A DNA stretch of 64,000 nucleotides from the NCBI GenBank assembly GCA_037576195.1, contig CM075103.1, positions 15,066,001 through 15,130,000 on the forward strand, in the 5' to 3' direction. This DNA comes from Phytoseiulus persimilis. Its lineage: Eukaryota > Arthropoda > Arachnida > Mesostigmata > Phytoseiidae. Both the position numbers and the translations under genes were made by a program. Under the pieces are notes generated by a model. It worked only from the letters and a program-made list of their open reading frames with translations, made no database searches and was not told where the DNA came from. This document shows, one piece after another, positions 1 through 13,605 of the stretch (positions are counted from its first letter, which is position 1; each line of letters begins with the position of its first letter).

Positions 1-3000
1 GCATCATCGGGGACTCGAGACTGTGGTTTGAGGTTGAGGAGCAATGAACGGCGGCTCCCGATTCGTCTTTTGCCCTTTTCCAAGAAACTTCCGACTCGGG
101 GACTCGGTCGAGAGCTAAGCCAAGTCTTAACACAACAGTCGTTGATCGGTGTTCCGGCGCGCAGACACACGGCGCTGTCAGAAACATAATCAATAACTAC
201 AGACGCTTGAGACTCCCGTACGTGATGTGATTACGTCGCCGTCGTCCCCGATTATGAAATAATCCGTCGCGATGTTATCCACTCGATTCCATTGTTACGT
301 TGCGTCTGGACGGAGAGCTGGATAGTCAGAGAATCAAACCTCATTTCCCAGCGATTCCAAGTTCGGAGAGATATTTCAAAGATTCCGGACTGACTGCCAC
401 GCAATCGTCCGCTTCTGAATCATGTGGGTCTCAATCGGATCGACGACGAATCTCGGATGAAAAACTAGAAGCTCATCCGTTTGTCCCTATGTCGACCTCG
501 ACGCAGCCAGCCCGAGGGCGGCAGGGGTTTCTCTGAAACTCAGAATATTCGCTTCATCGATTCGATCGTTACGTCGCAAGGAATTGTGTTTCCAACTGGA
601 TGTCATGGGACGGACAACGCTCGGAATTCTGCGGGAAACGGAGAGGACTGTAATACTCACCTCGATTGAGAGATGGATATGTGTTTAAATGAAACGAGTG
701 CTTCCTTCGTTAGCTACCCATGATTCGACCGAATCGGAACGGTCAGCTGAGAACGATCCACGCATCTTTCTCTGGGCCCAAACCACGAGACTCCAGCAAA
801 CGAGCTGATGTCGCGAGCGGATGGTCAGAACTCGCAACGGACTCTCATCGGTTGGCGCCTGAATCCTGAATGCGGTGGCGAGTCTTGATTATCACTACGG
901 TCAGGGACTCCGTGCACCAACCGATTTGAGCCACTCCCATTAACACACTGAGTTTGTTTAGCTAATGTGTGACATGCATGGAAGGAGCACATTTTTGGAG
1001 AAAAAAAAAATCTATACGTGACCTCCGTTCTTTCCTCACAAAGTTCGCACGTTTATGGGGGCTGTTCGATCCGGTCAGTGCTCTGGCCCTAATTATCATT
1101 CATCGTTGGTGACGCAAAATTCACCAATCGAGAGCCGGTACTACAGTCGACTTTGGGCTCCAAGAAACTTACTGCATTTTACCGAGGCCCAACCGGGTCG
1201 AATTTGCAAACAGCAATCCACCAGATGATTCTCTCAGTATGAACGGCTCATCGAGAGACAATGCGTTCTCTGCTACCGAATTCTCGAGGCAGTCATGAAC
1301 CTGGACGCAGCCTTCGAGGAATTGCGCAATCAACTTTTCCTCTGAAAGGGAGCTGCGCCTCGGGGCCACGAGGCCCATTGGCGCGTTGTTCTCGTCTTCA
1401 ATCCCTGTATGGACTAATCTCATTTTCCTGTTCTTTGCAGGGCGGCGCGGAATCAAAGACCTCATGCTACAAAAGCACATCATTGGGCCTCTTCAGATAA
1501 AGTGTCTGCTTTCGTCCGAGACCCTCTTTCTGCCATTGTCCCGTATGGCACGGGCTCTTTCCGGAGATCAACGTGGACGTTGACGAATGCCTCATTGACA
1601 AACCGTACCTTTGTCTCCGTAATACTCGAGGGGAATGACCTGAAAGCAGAATGCTCGCACCACGCAGCGTGAGTCTTGTTTCTCCATATTCCGCGATGGA
1701 GATTCCCCGGAGCTACGAGAAAACATCAAGCCCTTGCTGAAATCTCGCAGGTCGGATTATCCTTCCTCTCGAGGGGGATTGGAAAAAACGTTCCACGAAC
1801 TATAGCTGAAGGGTGAGAAGTCGCGGGTTTGCGCCAGGGCGGAGTTGTTCCGAATCGGGACACAAGCCAGCAGCTGCGGCCGCGCAGTTGGCAGCGTTGT
1901 CTCGCCAGCGAATGCCGCCAAAACTCGAGGAGCTCTACCCAGGGCTAATCCTCGCTGTAATCTCATAAGTCTCGGTGGACCACGAGAACGGAGACGCAGT
2001 GGGAGAACACGACTCCTTCATCCCCGTCGCTGTCCTTGCTCCAACAGCGACAGCGGGAGTGTAGCGGCGACAAATGAAAGTGGTTCTGTTTCACACGTGG
2101 GCGCCCGAGGAGACATCGGCCCACAACAACAGGGGCGGAGAACATCGGCTGTATGAGCAACTGAAGGAGATAACTCGGTAATACCATCCGGAGCGACATG
2201 GGCGACGCGGATGTCGTCAAGATGTCACTTGTCGGCGAGGAAACATCGGAGCAGCAAAGATTTTCCGATGACTCACAATCAGGTTCTCCACGCGTCTCTG
2301 CTTCATGATCGGCTCCGATGGACCGCGTCGCCGCAATCGATATTCGCGGACTTCCGCCCTAGGCTCCCTCTAAGGTTTGTTCGATGCTGGATGGTCTCGC
2401 TGGACATCACCAAGTCCGCAGAACTTCCAGGAGATCGCTTTGCCATTCCCGACGAAAGAATATTCTAGCGCTGGTCTCTCCTCGAGTATTCTTCGACGGT
2501 GGATTTCGTCGTGCGACGTCTACCCAGTTGTTCATGTTAGGTGAGAATACACTGAAGCCGCAGAGTTGTTGGTACCGTCGAGTCCCACGATGACTGGACC
2601 CGCGGTCCCAAACGTTTTTCCCGGCTGATTGCGAGCTGCGCGAATCCTCGTATAGCCCCATGCCATACCGTATCTCCCCCGATCACTCACATTCAGTTGA
2701 TTGATCCAAGTCTCGCACGATATCTCGAGAGTACCTCTGGATCAGTGGCTCTCAGGCTTTCACCACAGGGCACCACAGAGAGTATCGTGGATCCTCCGGC
2801 ACCAACACCAACAACGTTTGACCTTGGTTGAATTGAGTTCCCAATCACTCCGTGATTTCGAGCAGTTATTCGTTGAGAGCCCTGGCTTTGCGTTTCTCCT
2901 CGGGCGAGAGCACACATGTCACCGGCGGTTCGTGTTCGGAGCCTTCGAAAGCTGCTCTGTGGGAAGCCCCCCAACGATCTCGCTGCTTCGGTTCGGAATT

Positions 3001-6000
3001 GTATTCGAGGGATCCGATGGTCATTCCTCAGCGTCCATAGAATATTTGCCTACCTGAACTCGTGCGAATCTGGTTTCATGAGTCAGAAATGGATGAATGT
3101 AAAGTCATTTGTCGCGTTCAAGTCCTGAAATATCATGATGCAGTAAGTTGTTGATCATCGGGGTTGATCAATGGCTATATTGGATATCGTTCGTACTCGA
3201 ACTCTCCTCGACCATCTGCGGCTGGGCATGTATTTCCGACACTCAGAACTCCGAAAACGGGGAACCAACGCCAACGGACGCTACCAACCCATCAGAATTG
3301 TTCAAAAAATTATGTATTTGTGTTTCCCGAGTCATAAATTATTTTCCGAGTTCCAAGTCTCCGGCATACATGCCTATCAGTAGCTCCCCACTGTCTGTCG
3401 ATTCCATACAAAAGCGTGCGATTCGTCTCATGGGCAGGGCTGTGCACCGCGTCACGGATTCGCCGGCGCTTCGGCGCTTGCAGCGCGCCGCTGCGCCGCC
3501 GCCGCATTGTTTTCATGGCGGCGCTTCATGGATTTGAGACCGAATCCCAGGGTTGCTAACACAGATCACGACGGAGCGGAATTCACTGCTACGTATATTT
3601 TCTCCCCTCCCGCTTTTGATTTCATTGACACTCCGACGCGTGAACTCCGGCGTCGGGCACCAACTACAGAGATTCAGTTCTCAGTGATCGCTCAACGAAC
3701 GTCGGCACATTAGACATATCCATGAATCCGAAGTGGCAGGCTCTCAGCTGACGGTTTGAACGATGTGCTCATGAAGACGGGGTCTTATGAATGGTCCGTT
3801 CCGGCCAGAAGAATTTGACGATATTCGCGTCAAAAAAAAAACTGGACAGGTTCAGAACCTAGTTAAGAACACCCGTCTACGCGAGAAGGGTTTTTCACAC
3901 ATGGCCAAAGGTACATGGTCGACGAATCGTTGACGAGCGGTTCCGAGAAATGGTTGACAACCAATTTCGAGGAATGATTGACAATCAATCGGTTCATCAG
4001 TCATGCAGGGACCGGATTCCCCGGCGCGTCATGGCGCGCCGCGACACTTCCGGTCCGCCACTGTTCGCCGTTGCGAGCGTCGCCACTGTGTGTTTTCCAG
4101 TCCTTCGCCGCCGCCATCGGAAATACCCGCGGCGCACACCTCTGCTCATGGGTGACGAGATCCTGTCTTCCTCTCTCGGAACCTTGTGCTCCCGACGCAA
4201 GGTTACCGACCTATGTCTATTCTATCGATGCTTTCATGGAAAATGTTAACCTGGAGTCTCTCCCCTCCCTCCCGTTCCCCGTCAACGTAAGCGCTCGTTA
4301 GCGGCCCCCTATTCTGTTCAATTATACACCAATCGTTCTGTTCAATTCGACTCTACCTTCTTCCCTCGCACAACTCGCCTTCGCGTTGCCTTTCCCTCTC
4401 AAGCCTTCCCTTCAGCCTAGAACCCGAAACTCTCTCGAATTCCTATCCTTTCGCATCTTCCACATAATTTTTTGAAAGCGTATTATCCGAATGAGTTCCT
4501 CTTTCCAGTTGAAACTTCCATTCTCCCGGGTCGTCCCTGAATGCATTCTCCCTCAATGGCTCGTCTATCTTTTCCCAACGTCATTCTTCTCATTTTCGTC
4601 GTCACAGTTCCTCTTGTGAATCATAGGGTCTACCCTTTGTGAGTTGTGCCGTGAAAGAGAAACATGGGCGAATGGCGTCAATCGGTCAATTGGGTTGAAC
4701 CCTCAATCAGCTGATTTTATTTTAATAGAGGAGAGATGAATGCCTGTCGCACGCATCAGAAATCCTTGTGCGCTTCAGACCAATGTTGGGCTTGCACTCA
4801 CTTAAACTCTCTCCTCTGCCTTTGGGTGTCTGCGACGGTTGCCTCTCATCCAGTTCTCAGGGTCGTAATTCAGTACGACAGATCGCAAGTTTATTCGGAA
4901 TGCATTCAAACTCACCCAGTTCGGAAGGAGCATCCTGATCCGTCCCTCCCTACATAAATGCGGCGTTTTTCTGGATTGGGGAAGCAGAATTCAAGAGAAT
5001 GCATGCAAAAACGACGGTGTACGAGTCGAACTGGGGGAACTTCCGATGAGGCTTCCCGGGTAAGAATTCGTCGCTCACTCATTGATTAGAATGATACATA
5101 GTTGACAGATTTTTCGATGGAGTCTTCGGAAAAAGTATCGGAAAAAACGCAGTTTCCGAGTTCTTGCCCGGTGCTGGCGGGTTTCGAGGGATCCTAGATT
5201 TTCTTGTGAGCGAGAGCGGTTATCATTCCCAGGGAGAGAGAGATTTTGCTCAATCGGGAACTCGCTTGATTCCGGTCCCTCGCCCAGTCCCCGAGTCCCT
5301 CCCTTCTCACCTCCCAGTAACGACTCCTCGACACGATGGTGACACCTCTCCATTGTGAGAAAACTGAAAAGGCGTGACGAAGTAGAATGAATCATGGCAC
5401 ACTGCACAGGAGAGTCGTCCTCTCAGACGAGCTCGGTGGGATTAATTTATTTCCCGCGACAAAAAGAAATATAATCGGTGCAGCAAGAGCTGTCACCCTT
5501 TGTTTCTCAACTGCTGTTGATCAGCGTCACAAAGACCGCATCGTTAGCTTAATTGAAAACATGCCCAGTCTTGTGAAACTCAACACGTCAGTCAGTTCCT
5601 ATGCGCTGCGCTTGACCACCGGGAGCCTGTTCCTGGGTCAGAATAAAGTTTTAATCGCTGGTCTTTCTTGTTCCGAGTCCATTCGATAGTTTCAGGTACA
5701 GTCGTAGGGACGTGTGAGAGGATCGAGGAACGTATGAAGTGTTCAAGTGTCGCTTCGGTTACGAAGGACTCTGGGACTGAACACAGACCCCGGCTTTTTG
5801 AGTAGCAAGGAATCGTCGTTCACGGTCGGTCTGAGAAGCTGCGACATGCTCCGTGTTCGGCGCAACCGGGAGGGGCAATCAGGGTCCGATATTTATGACG
5901 AGCAAGAAGACGTAGAAGTGGACGGAGGCCCATGATGCTCAGGAGGGAGTTGGGTCGGAACTCTTCGCTGGTGTTTTATGGGCAGCAGAAAGTAACAAGT

Positions 6001-9000
6001 AGCGAAAACCAGCCGCCCGATCCAGCTTGCGAAGGTCCCTTGCGTAATCGACCCACCAAGCAACGTCGCTAGCCCTTCGACTGTGGGCTCGTCCTCGACA
6101 GGAGACCGACGACTTCGAATCAGGCATTGCCGATGAAGTCTGTATCGGCCGTCGTCCAGGAAACATGTCTATTACGGAGGATCCGGATCGCTTTGTTCTT
6201 AGTTGGAGGAAGTCCCCTAAAAAGACAGTTCAGAATCGATCTTGAGATCATACTTATCTACCAGCCACTTTTCTGAGAAGATGCACATGGTTTTAAGTTA
6301 ACAGCTAGATGAACGAATCTTCTCTGAAATGAATTCTGGAACGGATTGAGGTCGAAGCTCGAGAGAGAGTCAACTTCATTCGTTCAAGGAAGCCCCGAAC
6401 AGAGAAAGGGGCGTTCCGGAACGATTCACCTTCCACGCCAAGAATAAGCGCGAGGATGAATGCGCGGTAGGGGAATTTCAGTTTCAGTTTTTGGTATGCT
6501 GCCTTGGCAAGGATGAGGGTCCGATTTTTTTGTGCTCTTTCGCACGGCAAGTATCGACTTGGGTCAGGGTGGGGCTAAATAAGAACACCACATTCCATCA
6601 GCGTCCCTCAGTAATGAGGATCATCAAACAGGCGGATGAGGTCACAAGCGAATCCGCGGAACGTACTGGAACGCACCTCAGATCGTATTTTCCCGAATTC
6701 GTTCGCTCGTAGAACGCGATTGTAGCTCTATTTGCTTACTGCGGAGCCCCTATCGGGGTCCATATGGTGTGCCGGGTCCTTTCGGGACCCTGTAGGGGGA
6801 ATATTGGAAGTCATACTTTCGACTGGAATCAGGGAAGGAATAGCGAGAGGGGGTTGCGCACTAATGAGAGGAGTAAATCAATGAGAACGAGCGCTCCAGT
6901 CAGGGCTGAACTGAACCTGCCTCGAACGCATCTCCCGGGAACGATACGAGTGAAATCTGTCAGCGCACATATCAATGACCGATTCCTAGAGCTCAGATCG
7001 CGGGAGAGAGAATTCTATACTGCAGCGGCATTCCTCGATAGCGAACAGTGGTGTGCTCTTTCAGCTGAACATCGATCTTTCTATCGCTGATTTTCCGCCA
7101 GAATGCTTCTCAGAACATCTATTGACAATGAGATTCTGGTTTCGAGGACCGAACAAGTACGCGAGAACGCTCTGAATTCTCTCACAAACGGTGGCAAAGG
7201 ACCTGTGCGCTGCGGTCCAGAACTCTATGGACAGTCGAGCTGGGATCGCACCGCAGTGAAGGATTTGGTTGACGTCGGATCTGGCCGCTCGAGGATGCGA
7301 TGATGCTTCAGAAGTAGACATCATTTCCCTGAGTACGGAGTCCGAAAAAATTGATTTTCGTACCACTCCGTATAAGAATTCGACTTTTGATTCGGATGAC
7401 TACGCAGATCCGGATTCGGACGGTCGAATCCGAAACATGCCCATCTCTGGGTATCGCAAGATGAGCTGTCCATCTGGACGTTCCTTCCGTCAAAGATCTG
7501 CTAAGATTCCGCCCTCGATGCAATGAGACTCACTCGGTCGTTTTCGGCCAACTAGGATAATCGGCTTAACAGATTGTATCATTCCTACCGGAAACCCTGG
7601 TGCCGAATTATCGTCCGGTATTGAGCTCGATGTCGGAGAGGAACCGAGGGTTAGGTCCGACCACTTCATCGACCCCAACGACGCGGCTCGGTGCTGGAAA
7701 GGGCAAATCAAGTGGGCTCCACAAACTTCCTACTCGTTGCTGCTGCAACGTTCATTTCCGAATTGTTTCCTTCCTTGACCTGAGGAACTAGTTCTGGTGG
7801 ACCATGGGCGCCAGTACTCAAAATCAGAACAGCCTCAATTAGACACTCTGGGAAACCGAAGTTCAGGCGATCCAAGGGAATGGACGCGTCGAATGCGAAA
7901 TCAGGGAACGACCTTCCAGAATTTCATCCCTTCTTCCATAAAAGTGAATGAGCCCAGTCCCGGGAGGCAGAACTGAGCAGTTGACGCGGTGCTAGGAATA
8001 CGGATCGTCGCCCTCCCCGGATGAATCTAGGCCACTACCAGTTCCGAAGATTCCGCACGCAGACGATCAGGGTCGGAACAAAACGAGCATCGCCTTCAGA
8101 CTCACGATCACGACGAGATTGGGTTCTTTCCAGGCGTTCAGGAGGTTAGATCTGGTTCTCGAGCTCTCATCATATACACTCAAGCACCGTTAAAGAACTC
8201 TCCCTCGATATACGGGTATTGCATTAAGCCGTCGTAGTTCCCATAGAGCATGGTAGGCAAGTACCAGGTGCGCTCGAGAGACAGAAGGATTCCCACTTCC
8301 TCGAGTATCATTTCGAGCCGCGGCTGAACGATTTGTTGAGAACGCTTCTTGCCCGTGAGAACCACTGGCCTGGGAACGGGAATCGAAAATCATGGAGCAT
8401 CCGGATATTAGACTCCCTGTGCAATCGATTCGAGTAGCGGATCGAAACAGCGCTGTGGGAAAATGCTGACTGTCTCTCTGTGAGTCCTCTCCATGAAATT
8501 AGCTGGCACATCTTTGATCAGGAACATCGATCGAGTCCCACGCCCCATCTCGTCGAGCGCAACTGGATCGATCTGGCATTGGGCTATGGACCTGGACCAT
8601 AGCCTATGGTCATTGTGAGCCTCAGAAGCTCGTTCCCCTTCCGCATATTCTTTCTCGGTATGAGATGGAATCGTCTCACGACATGGGAATGAGTTCTGCG
8701 CTGCGTCATGGATCCTCAAAGCAGCGAAATTCCAGGCAAGAATATTGTAGCGCTTTCAGCTTTTCTGAATTTCTTGTCGTGACGCTTCTCTGCGGCAAAA
8801 ATAGCCGACACCGATTCTATGCCTCGTCAAGCGACACTTCGGAGCTTTCACATCGAGAACCAGAGAGTGATCTTCCGTCTCGGGAAAGGACAGCTTCGAC
8901 GAGGCCACTGACCACCGTTTTTAATAGAGCAACAGCGCATGCTTTTTCAACCATATTTGCCATCTCAACGTACCCTCTGTGTACTCTGCCGCTCTTCCCT

Positions 9001-9430
9001 TCCTTCTTGGGCTATGCATAACGGAATAAGGAAGGAATCCTATAACTTGACTGTAAATGGAGTGGTTCTGATCTGACAATAGAACATTCACTCTCGATCA
9101 ATCGAGGGGCTTCTCCGGGTCATGCTAGCCAGTGAGATCTTTGGATCCTATTCCTGACGTGAGATTCTGTCGAGGAGTTTATACAATAGAAAAGTCGAGT
9201 TGAACCTATTCCTGGGGACTCCCAGATAGCGTGTCTCAGTCAAAGCTCAACCGATTTGGATTTTTTCCTGCCCTCGCAAAGCTCGAAACGAGACACCAAT
9301 CGGAAACCATCCTCATAAATTGGGCTTCGTTTCCTCTTCAGACCAGTGCATGTGAGGAAAATCAAAAAGTTTGAAACGTTTTTTACCTATTTTTCAAGAG
9401 ACGAATTCATGTACACAAGAGTATTTTCAT
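1..9430. other. gene-free stretch
   Basis: No open frame here is long enough or looks conserved enough to call a gene; the longest (about 100-130 codons) are within what chance gives at this base composition. A GC-rich GCC/GCG-type low-complexity patch lies at about 3465-3510, and short A-runs at about 1000-1010 and 3832-3841. I saw no tRNA-like T-loop with a matching acceptor, no transposase motif and no tandem array. Spliced genes with very short exons could be missed by eye. Confidence 0.5.
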
Positions 9431-10342
9431 TGAATCATATATTGGCAGCTTTGTTCTATGACCTCCGCCTATAGGTCAGGTGAATCGAAGATTCTCTTCT
9501 CCCAGAACTTGGTTTCCTTCTTTCCAAAAAACTGATTGAGGTGATTTTTTATACCCTCCAAAGATTCGAATGTTTCTCCATCGAGAGAGTTTTGAAGAGA
9601 CCGGAACAATTGATAGTCTGACGGTGCCAATTCGAGACTATAAGCTGGGTGTGGCAACACATCCCAGTCAAACTCCGCCAAGTCGTGCCAAAGCGCAAAC
9701 TTACGTGGGTTCTCGCACTACCATGTTGAAAAACGACGGTCCATCTGTTCGCCAATTCTGGGCGCCCTGCTGCTACTGCGGTCTTCAAATCCCCCTCAAG
9801 CTGCCTGAAGTAGACTTCAGTGCTGATGGTCTGACCCGGCGGGAGCAGCTCGGGAAACACTACGCCCTTTCGGTCCCACCAACAGCGAAGTACACTTTTT
9901 TCTGAGGAATTCCGGATTTGGGAACCTCTGGGGACGAAGCATTCCCTTCGCGTAGCGTTCCTGTGGAGTATCCACTTTTCATCGCCGGTTATAACGTATC
10001 CACACGTCTTTCGAGCTGGCGATCGGTGAGGTCATGAGTCAGCCAGATATTCCTCTTGTTTGAGAAGCCACCTCGATGGAGGCGATTCCGAACGGTTCCA
10101 CTGAAGATATCCTTCGAGTGGTCTTCGCTGCATCCAAGCCTTCGCGGTAGCAGAACGCCATTATGTGTCGGAGATGCTGCGTTTGGTCCTCCACCAATTC
10201 TTCCTGTTCTTACGGACTCGACGATGAAGTCGGAAACGATTACACCGGCGTGAAGTCTAGAGCCCCCCCCCCCCTTCCCCTTTGAACGTAAACCAACAGG
10301 CACTGTCGTAGGCGGCTCTTGTGCGGAGCGGGGGAATTTCAA
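9430..10342 (-). mobile_element. degraded mariner (Tc1/mariner) transposase
   Basis: On the minus strand, three frames read in turn give a mariner-type transposase. From about 10100 to 9990 there is a helix-turn-helix/linker-like piece, then a TGDEKW block with the first catalytic aspartate at about 9990. Next comes WWDRKG and a PELLPPGQTI block, then a VFQHGSARTH block where family members have HDNARPH, so the second catalytic aspartate is changed to glycine. Then a DVLPHPAYS-LAPSDYQLFRSLQ block keeps the third aspartate, followed by the usual KFWEKRI tail. At least two frameshifts and stops interrupt it, so it cannot make an active enzyme. I could not identify terminal inverted repeats or a TA duplication. 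It is an old fossil copy; the family call is firm, the subfamily is not. Confidence 0.85.
10263..10274. repeat. poly(C) tract, 12 nt
   Basis: Uninterrupted run of 12 C. Three other long C runs occur at 10465-10479, 22462-22475 and 36447-36457. Runs of this kind are prone to length errors in assemblies. Confidence 0.9.
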
Positions 10343-10464
10343 AAATGTCCGATCAAAGACGATGCGAACTTTTTGACTTACCTAAATATGGGTGCGAGAT
10401 GAGGCTGAAGTTTTCATTTCTTGCCTCATGTGGCCGAGGTTGCCCTGGGATAGCAGAAAAGTTT

Positions 10465-10479
10465 CCCCCCCCCCCCCCC
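10465..10479. repeat. poly(C) tract, 15 nt
   Basis: Uninterrupted run of 15 C just upstream of the decayed mariner on its own strand. Confidence 0.9.
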
Positions 10480-11699
10480 GTGGATTCACACGAGACAAAT
10501 GGGGAGTCTGCACAGTCTAGATGACTGTACAGCGGCAGGAACCTGGCTCATAAAAGAAATGATTCCTGGGGAATGCACAGGTCTGATTCAGCCATTGGAC
10601 GACTTCTTTCTCCGACCGTAGGAGACATTCGACCGTTCCATAACAGACACTGTCATCGCCCCGCTCGCTGGCTGGGTGGCATAAACCAACACTAGGTGCC
10701 ACGCTAAGCTAGCAATTGCGGGACAGAAATCTTTCTTATGTGGTAAAAAGAGGATTTAATTTATATCAGAATTGAATCTGAACCATCTTAAGACCCAAGC
10801 CCACCGCCCGCAATGGGATTTGCGAGGCGATAGGGAGTGTTGCTGAAGCAATACTCTATGTGATTCCGGTGCACTCCTGAGGGCTGGCTGAGAGGTTCAG
10901 CCGAAAAACAAAAAAGACACTGTCATCGACGAGACTCTGGTCAACATTGGTCACCGGGACAAGATCTTGGCCCCGCAGTCCTTTATCCTCCGCCAGTTCA
11001 GCGCGCCGCGATTCAGGAATATGATACGACGTGCCTTCCACAAGTCGGGAACACGGATACGGCGCCCTGACCGTGTTTCTCCGTTAGTTTTTTCTGTTTC
11101 GACGACAACTGTTTCAATTGCGGAGATATGACGTTTTTCAGGTGTGCTCTTTGCGAGCGGACCATTTGCCTGTCTCACGGGTTTCCCACTGTTTCACACG
11201 TAGATTGCAGAATGTATTTGTCGATGGGTCAGTGTGAATCCGTGATATAGCAAGTGCCATTTTTCCATGTATGATCCGGACCAAAAATAATCGCTCTTGA
11301 CCATAAAGAACGATACTGCTCCTTGACAACGTGTGACCCCCGTCTCGTTATCATCGGGGGATATGAAAACTATGGTCTCACCTCGCTCCGATACACGCGC
11401 AGTGGTTTGGTCGACTGAGCAAGCGGAATGTGCGTCCCGTTTTGAGATTTCCGATGATGGAAATTTTGTTGAGACTTGGCCGAGGTACGGAATCCGGAAG
11501 TCCCGGAAATAAATTTGACTCGACTTTTCACTTCCTCAGAGTCCTTGGCAGAATCTCGCCATACGAATGGGGCACGGGAGACCCATTTTCCGACGTTATT
11601 TACAAAGATCTTTCAGACTAATATGATCCGGAGGTGCCTCTCAATTCATCGAGGCTGAGTATTCACTTGTATAGCTCCAGCCTAGAGCCTCTAGACCAT
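10480..11699. other. gene-free stretch
   Basis: Only short open frames on both strands; no recognised motif. It may include the 5' end of the mariner copy, but no inverted terminal repeat could be matched. Confidence 0.45.
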
Positions 11700-11748
11700 C
11701 AGCGGGCCCTCGGCTCCCAGACGGGTTGCAGCGCCGTTTGAGTTATAG
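11700..11748 (+). repeat. fragment of the 22-kb fold-back repeat family
   Basis: The stretch beginning CTCGGCTCCCAGACGGGTT and ending in GAGTTAT matches, with a few substitutions, the segment at about 22193-22230 (CTCGGCTCCCAGATGGGTC then CAGCGCCGATCGAGTTAT). It is a short, diverged copy in the same orientation as the left arm of that element. Confidence 0.6.
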
Positions 11749-13027
11749 TCTACAAGAGGGCCGCCGGACAAGAGACCTGGCGTTCGGATCGCGGATGGAA
11801 TACATTCACATCCAATGGATACAAGGAAGATGCAAAGATGGTTGGTGTCGAGAGTTCCCTATGAATTCGCGACGAATCGAACGGTGAGTGGAACCTTATG
11901 TTGGAAACGAACAAATAACAAAGTTCTCTCCTCAATCACCCGACACCTGATTTCCTTTGTTTGACGTGAGAACGTCGTTCCCTGTGGCTTTGCTGCACTC
12001 TGTCATCTATGAAACGAATTTCGGGGCTCCGATTCGTCCTCAAACTCCGTTCATGATGAACCGAAAAGGCTTCGATTCTTTCGAAAGGGCCACAAAACAG
12101 GAGGAGCCGCATTCGATTTCGGCATTCACTCGAGCAATTTCAGAATGAGCCCAAGACCAATATGCGCGCCCCTTGGTAGGCTCGGAAATTAGCCTGAGTA
12201 ACTTTTCCCTCAGTTGCCGAGAGACTCAGTGGCATCGATTGTGCAGGAAAGTGGAAGCCCATATGGCCACTCTCGAACCGTCCCTCATTCCTCTTTCAGG
12301 TCATTCATTCTATCCTTTGTGCCCCGAAAATCGGCCGAATTTCGGAATTTTAGAGGATAAACTGGATACGGTCGGTGTGTCAGACGCTGTGCTGAAAATT
12401 CCAACCAAGCGTCAAGTTCTTGAGACGTGAATTCATATTTAACAAAATAGAAGCAAATTGATAGTCGGGGAAGATGAAATCTCGAGGCTACCCGAATCAT
12501 GGGGCCTAGCTGCTGATCAAGCGACGAGTCTTCTGCTCGAACAAAGGCAAGCTATTGATCTCAAGCTATAGACCTCAGAGTATCGGTTGGGGATCCCGCA
12601 CATGCTGCTCACATCAGAATGGCGCGCCCGATTGCTCAGGCAAACCGGAGAGCAGAAACCTTTTGCAGACAACAATTTTTGAATGCACCCTGTCACCCGG
12701 ATTCCGTGCTGAAATAGTCCAATCATACACCGTAAGCAGCCTTGAGCCCTCGAACAACATGAGTCGAAATGCAAGGAATGCAAACATGACGGTCGGCCTT
12801 TCAAAGGTCCATTCCCGCATCGCTCTTGGATATATCGTTTCTAATAGAATTCGTCCACCTCTACGCGTTATAACGGAGGAGAGGTCTACCGACAACGCAC
12901 GAAGCCTATCCTGGCCCAGCGGCGCTTCTCAGGAGCTCGTTCCTCTCGTATGGGAACTCGGCCTGCTGAGATCCGAATGCAGCTATGTATAGGGGGCAGC
13001 AAACCGAACGGCAGCGCTCTTCATGAG
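11749..13027. other. gene-free stretch
   Basis: Overlapping frames of 60-145 codons on both strands, none with a recognisable domain or compositional preference for one frame. Nothing else seen. Confidence 0.4.
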
Positions 13028-13105
13028 TTCTCTGAAACTACCTCGATCAGCTCCGTCACCCCTTCGGGAGCAAAGATATGAGCCTTTAAATTTGATCGAT
13101 TTCGA
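13028..13105 (-). repeat. diverged copy of the 22-kb fold-back repeat family
   Basis: Read on the minus strand, the block AAAGGCTCATATCTTTGCTCC and the following 45 nt line up with AAAGGCTCATATCTCGGCTCC at 22180-22200 at roughly 70% identity by eye. It shows that the fold-back element belongs to a dispersed family and is not a one-off local inversion. Confidence 0.55.
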
Positions 13106-13236
13106 TCGATATGAGAGGGGCCGATGGTCCAGCCTTATCCGAGGGTCTTTCGGTGACTGCGTGTCGCTCATGCACTACTGTGAACATGTCGGTAGTGTTA
13201 AGCTCACAAATTTACCGAACGCCGTGTTCCCGCGAT

Positions 13237-13605
13237 ATGTCCGACACGGAGGATTTTATCGCCCTCCCTGCTGACATTTTTCCGGTCGAAGCACTCTTCC
13301 TGATGGGACACAATGGGTCAAACTTCTCCTGTGTCAAAAACCAAGAGCACGCGAAACTTGTCAGCGTGAGCGGGTTCACCATCAGGACCCGCGAAGCAAT
13401 GGTGTCTTCAACGAAACATCGATTATTCCAGGTTCTGAGCAATCCAAGAAATATTGTCAAACGACTTTTCGAGCATGAAATGGTTTCATTGGAGCAGATG
13501 GGAGCTGTCGAGGCTCGAATTTTCATGGAAACTGATGAACTCAACGGAGCCGCAAAGGACAACATGAGAGGGATTGCGTCAGAGGAGTTGAGGTCGCAGA
13601 GTTGA
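13237..13605 (+). CDS. hypothetical open frame, 122 codons
   Basis: An ATG at 13237 (start MSDTEDFIALP) opens a frame of 122 codons ending TGA at 13605. The predicted peptide is of mixed composition with no signal peptide, membrane segment or known motif. An open frame of this size is expected by chance several times in 64 kb, so the only support is the ATG and a slightly more protein-like composition than neighbouring frames. It could equally be one exon of a spliced gene or nothing. Confidence 0.15.
   Translation: MSDTEDFIALPADIFPVEALFLMGHNGSNFSCVKNQEHAKLVSVSGFTIRTREAMVSSTKHRLFQVLSNPRNIVKRLFEHEMVSLEQMGAVEARIFMETDELNGAAKDNMRGIASEELRSQS

Noticed and set aside
1064-1078. GTTCGATCC resembling a tRNA T-loop
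   Set aside because: No complementary stem sequence at the right distance on either side.
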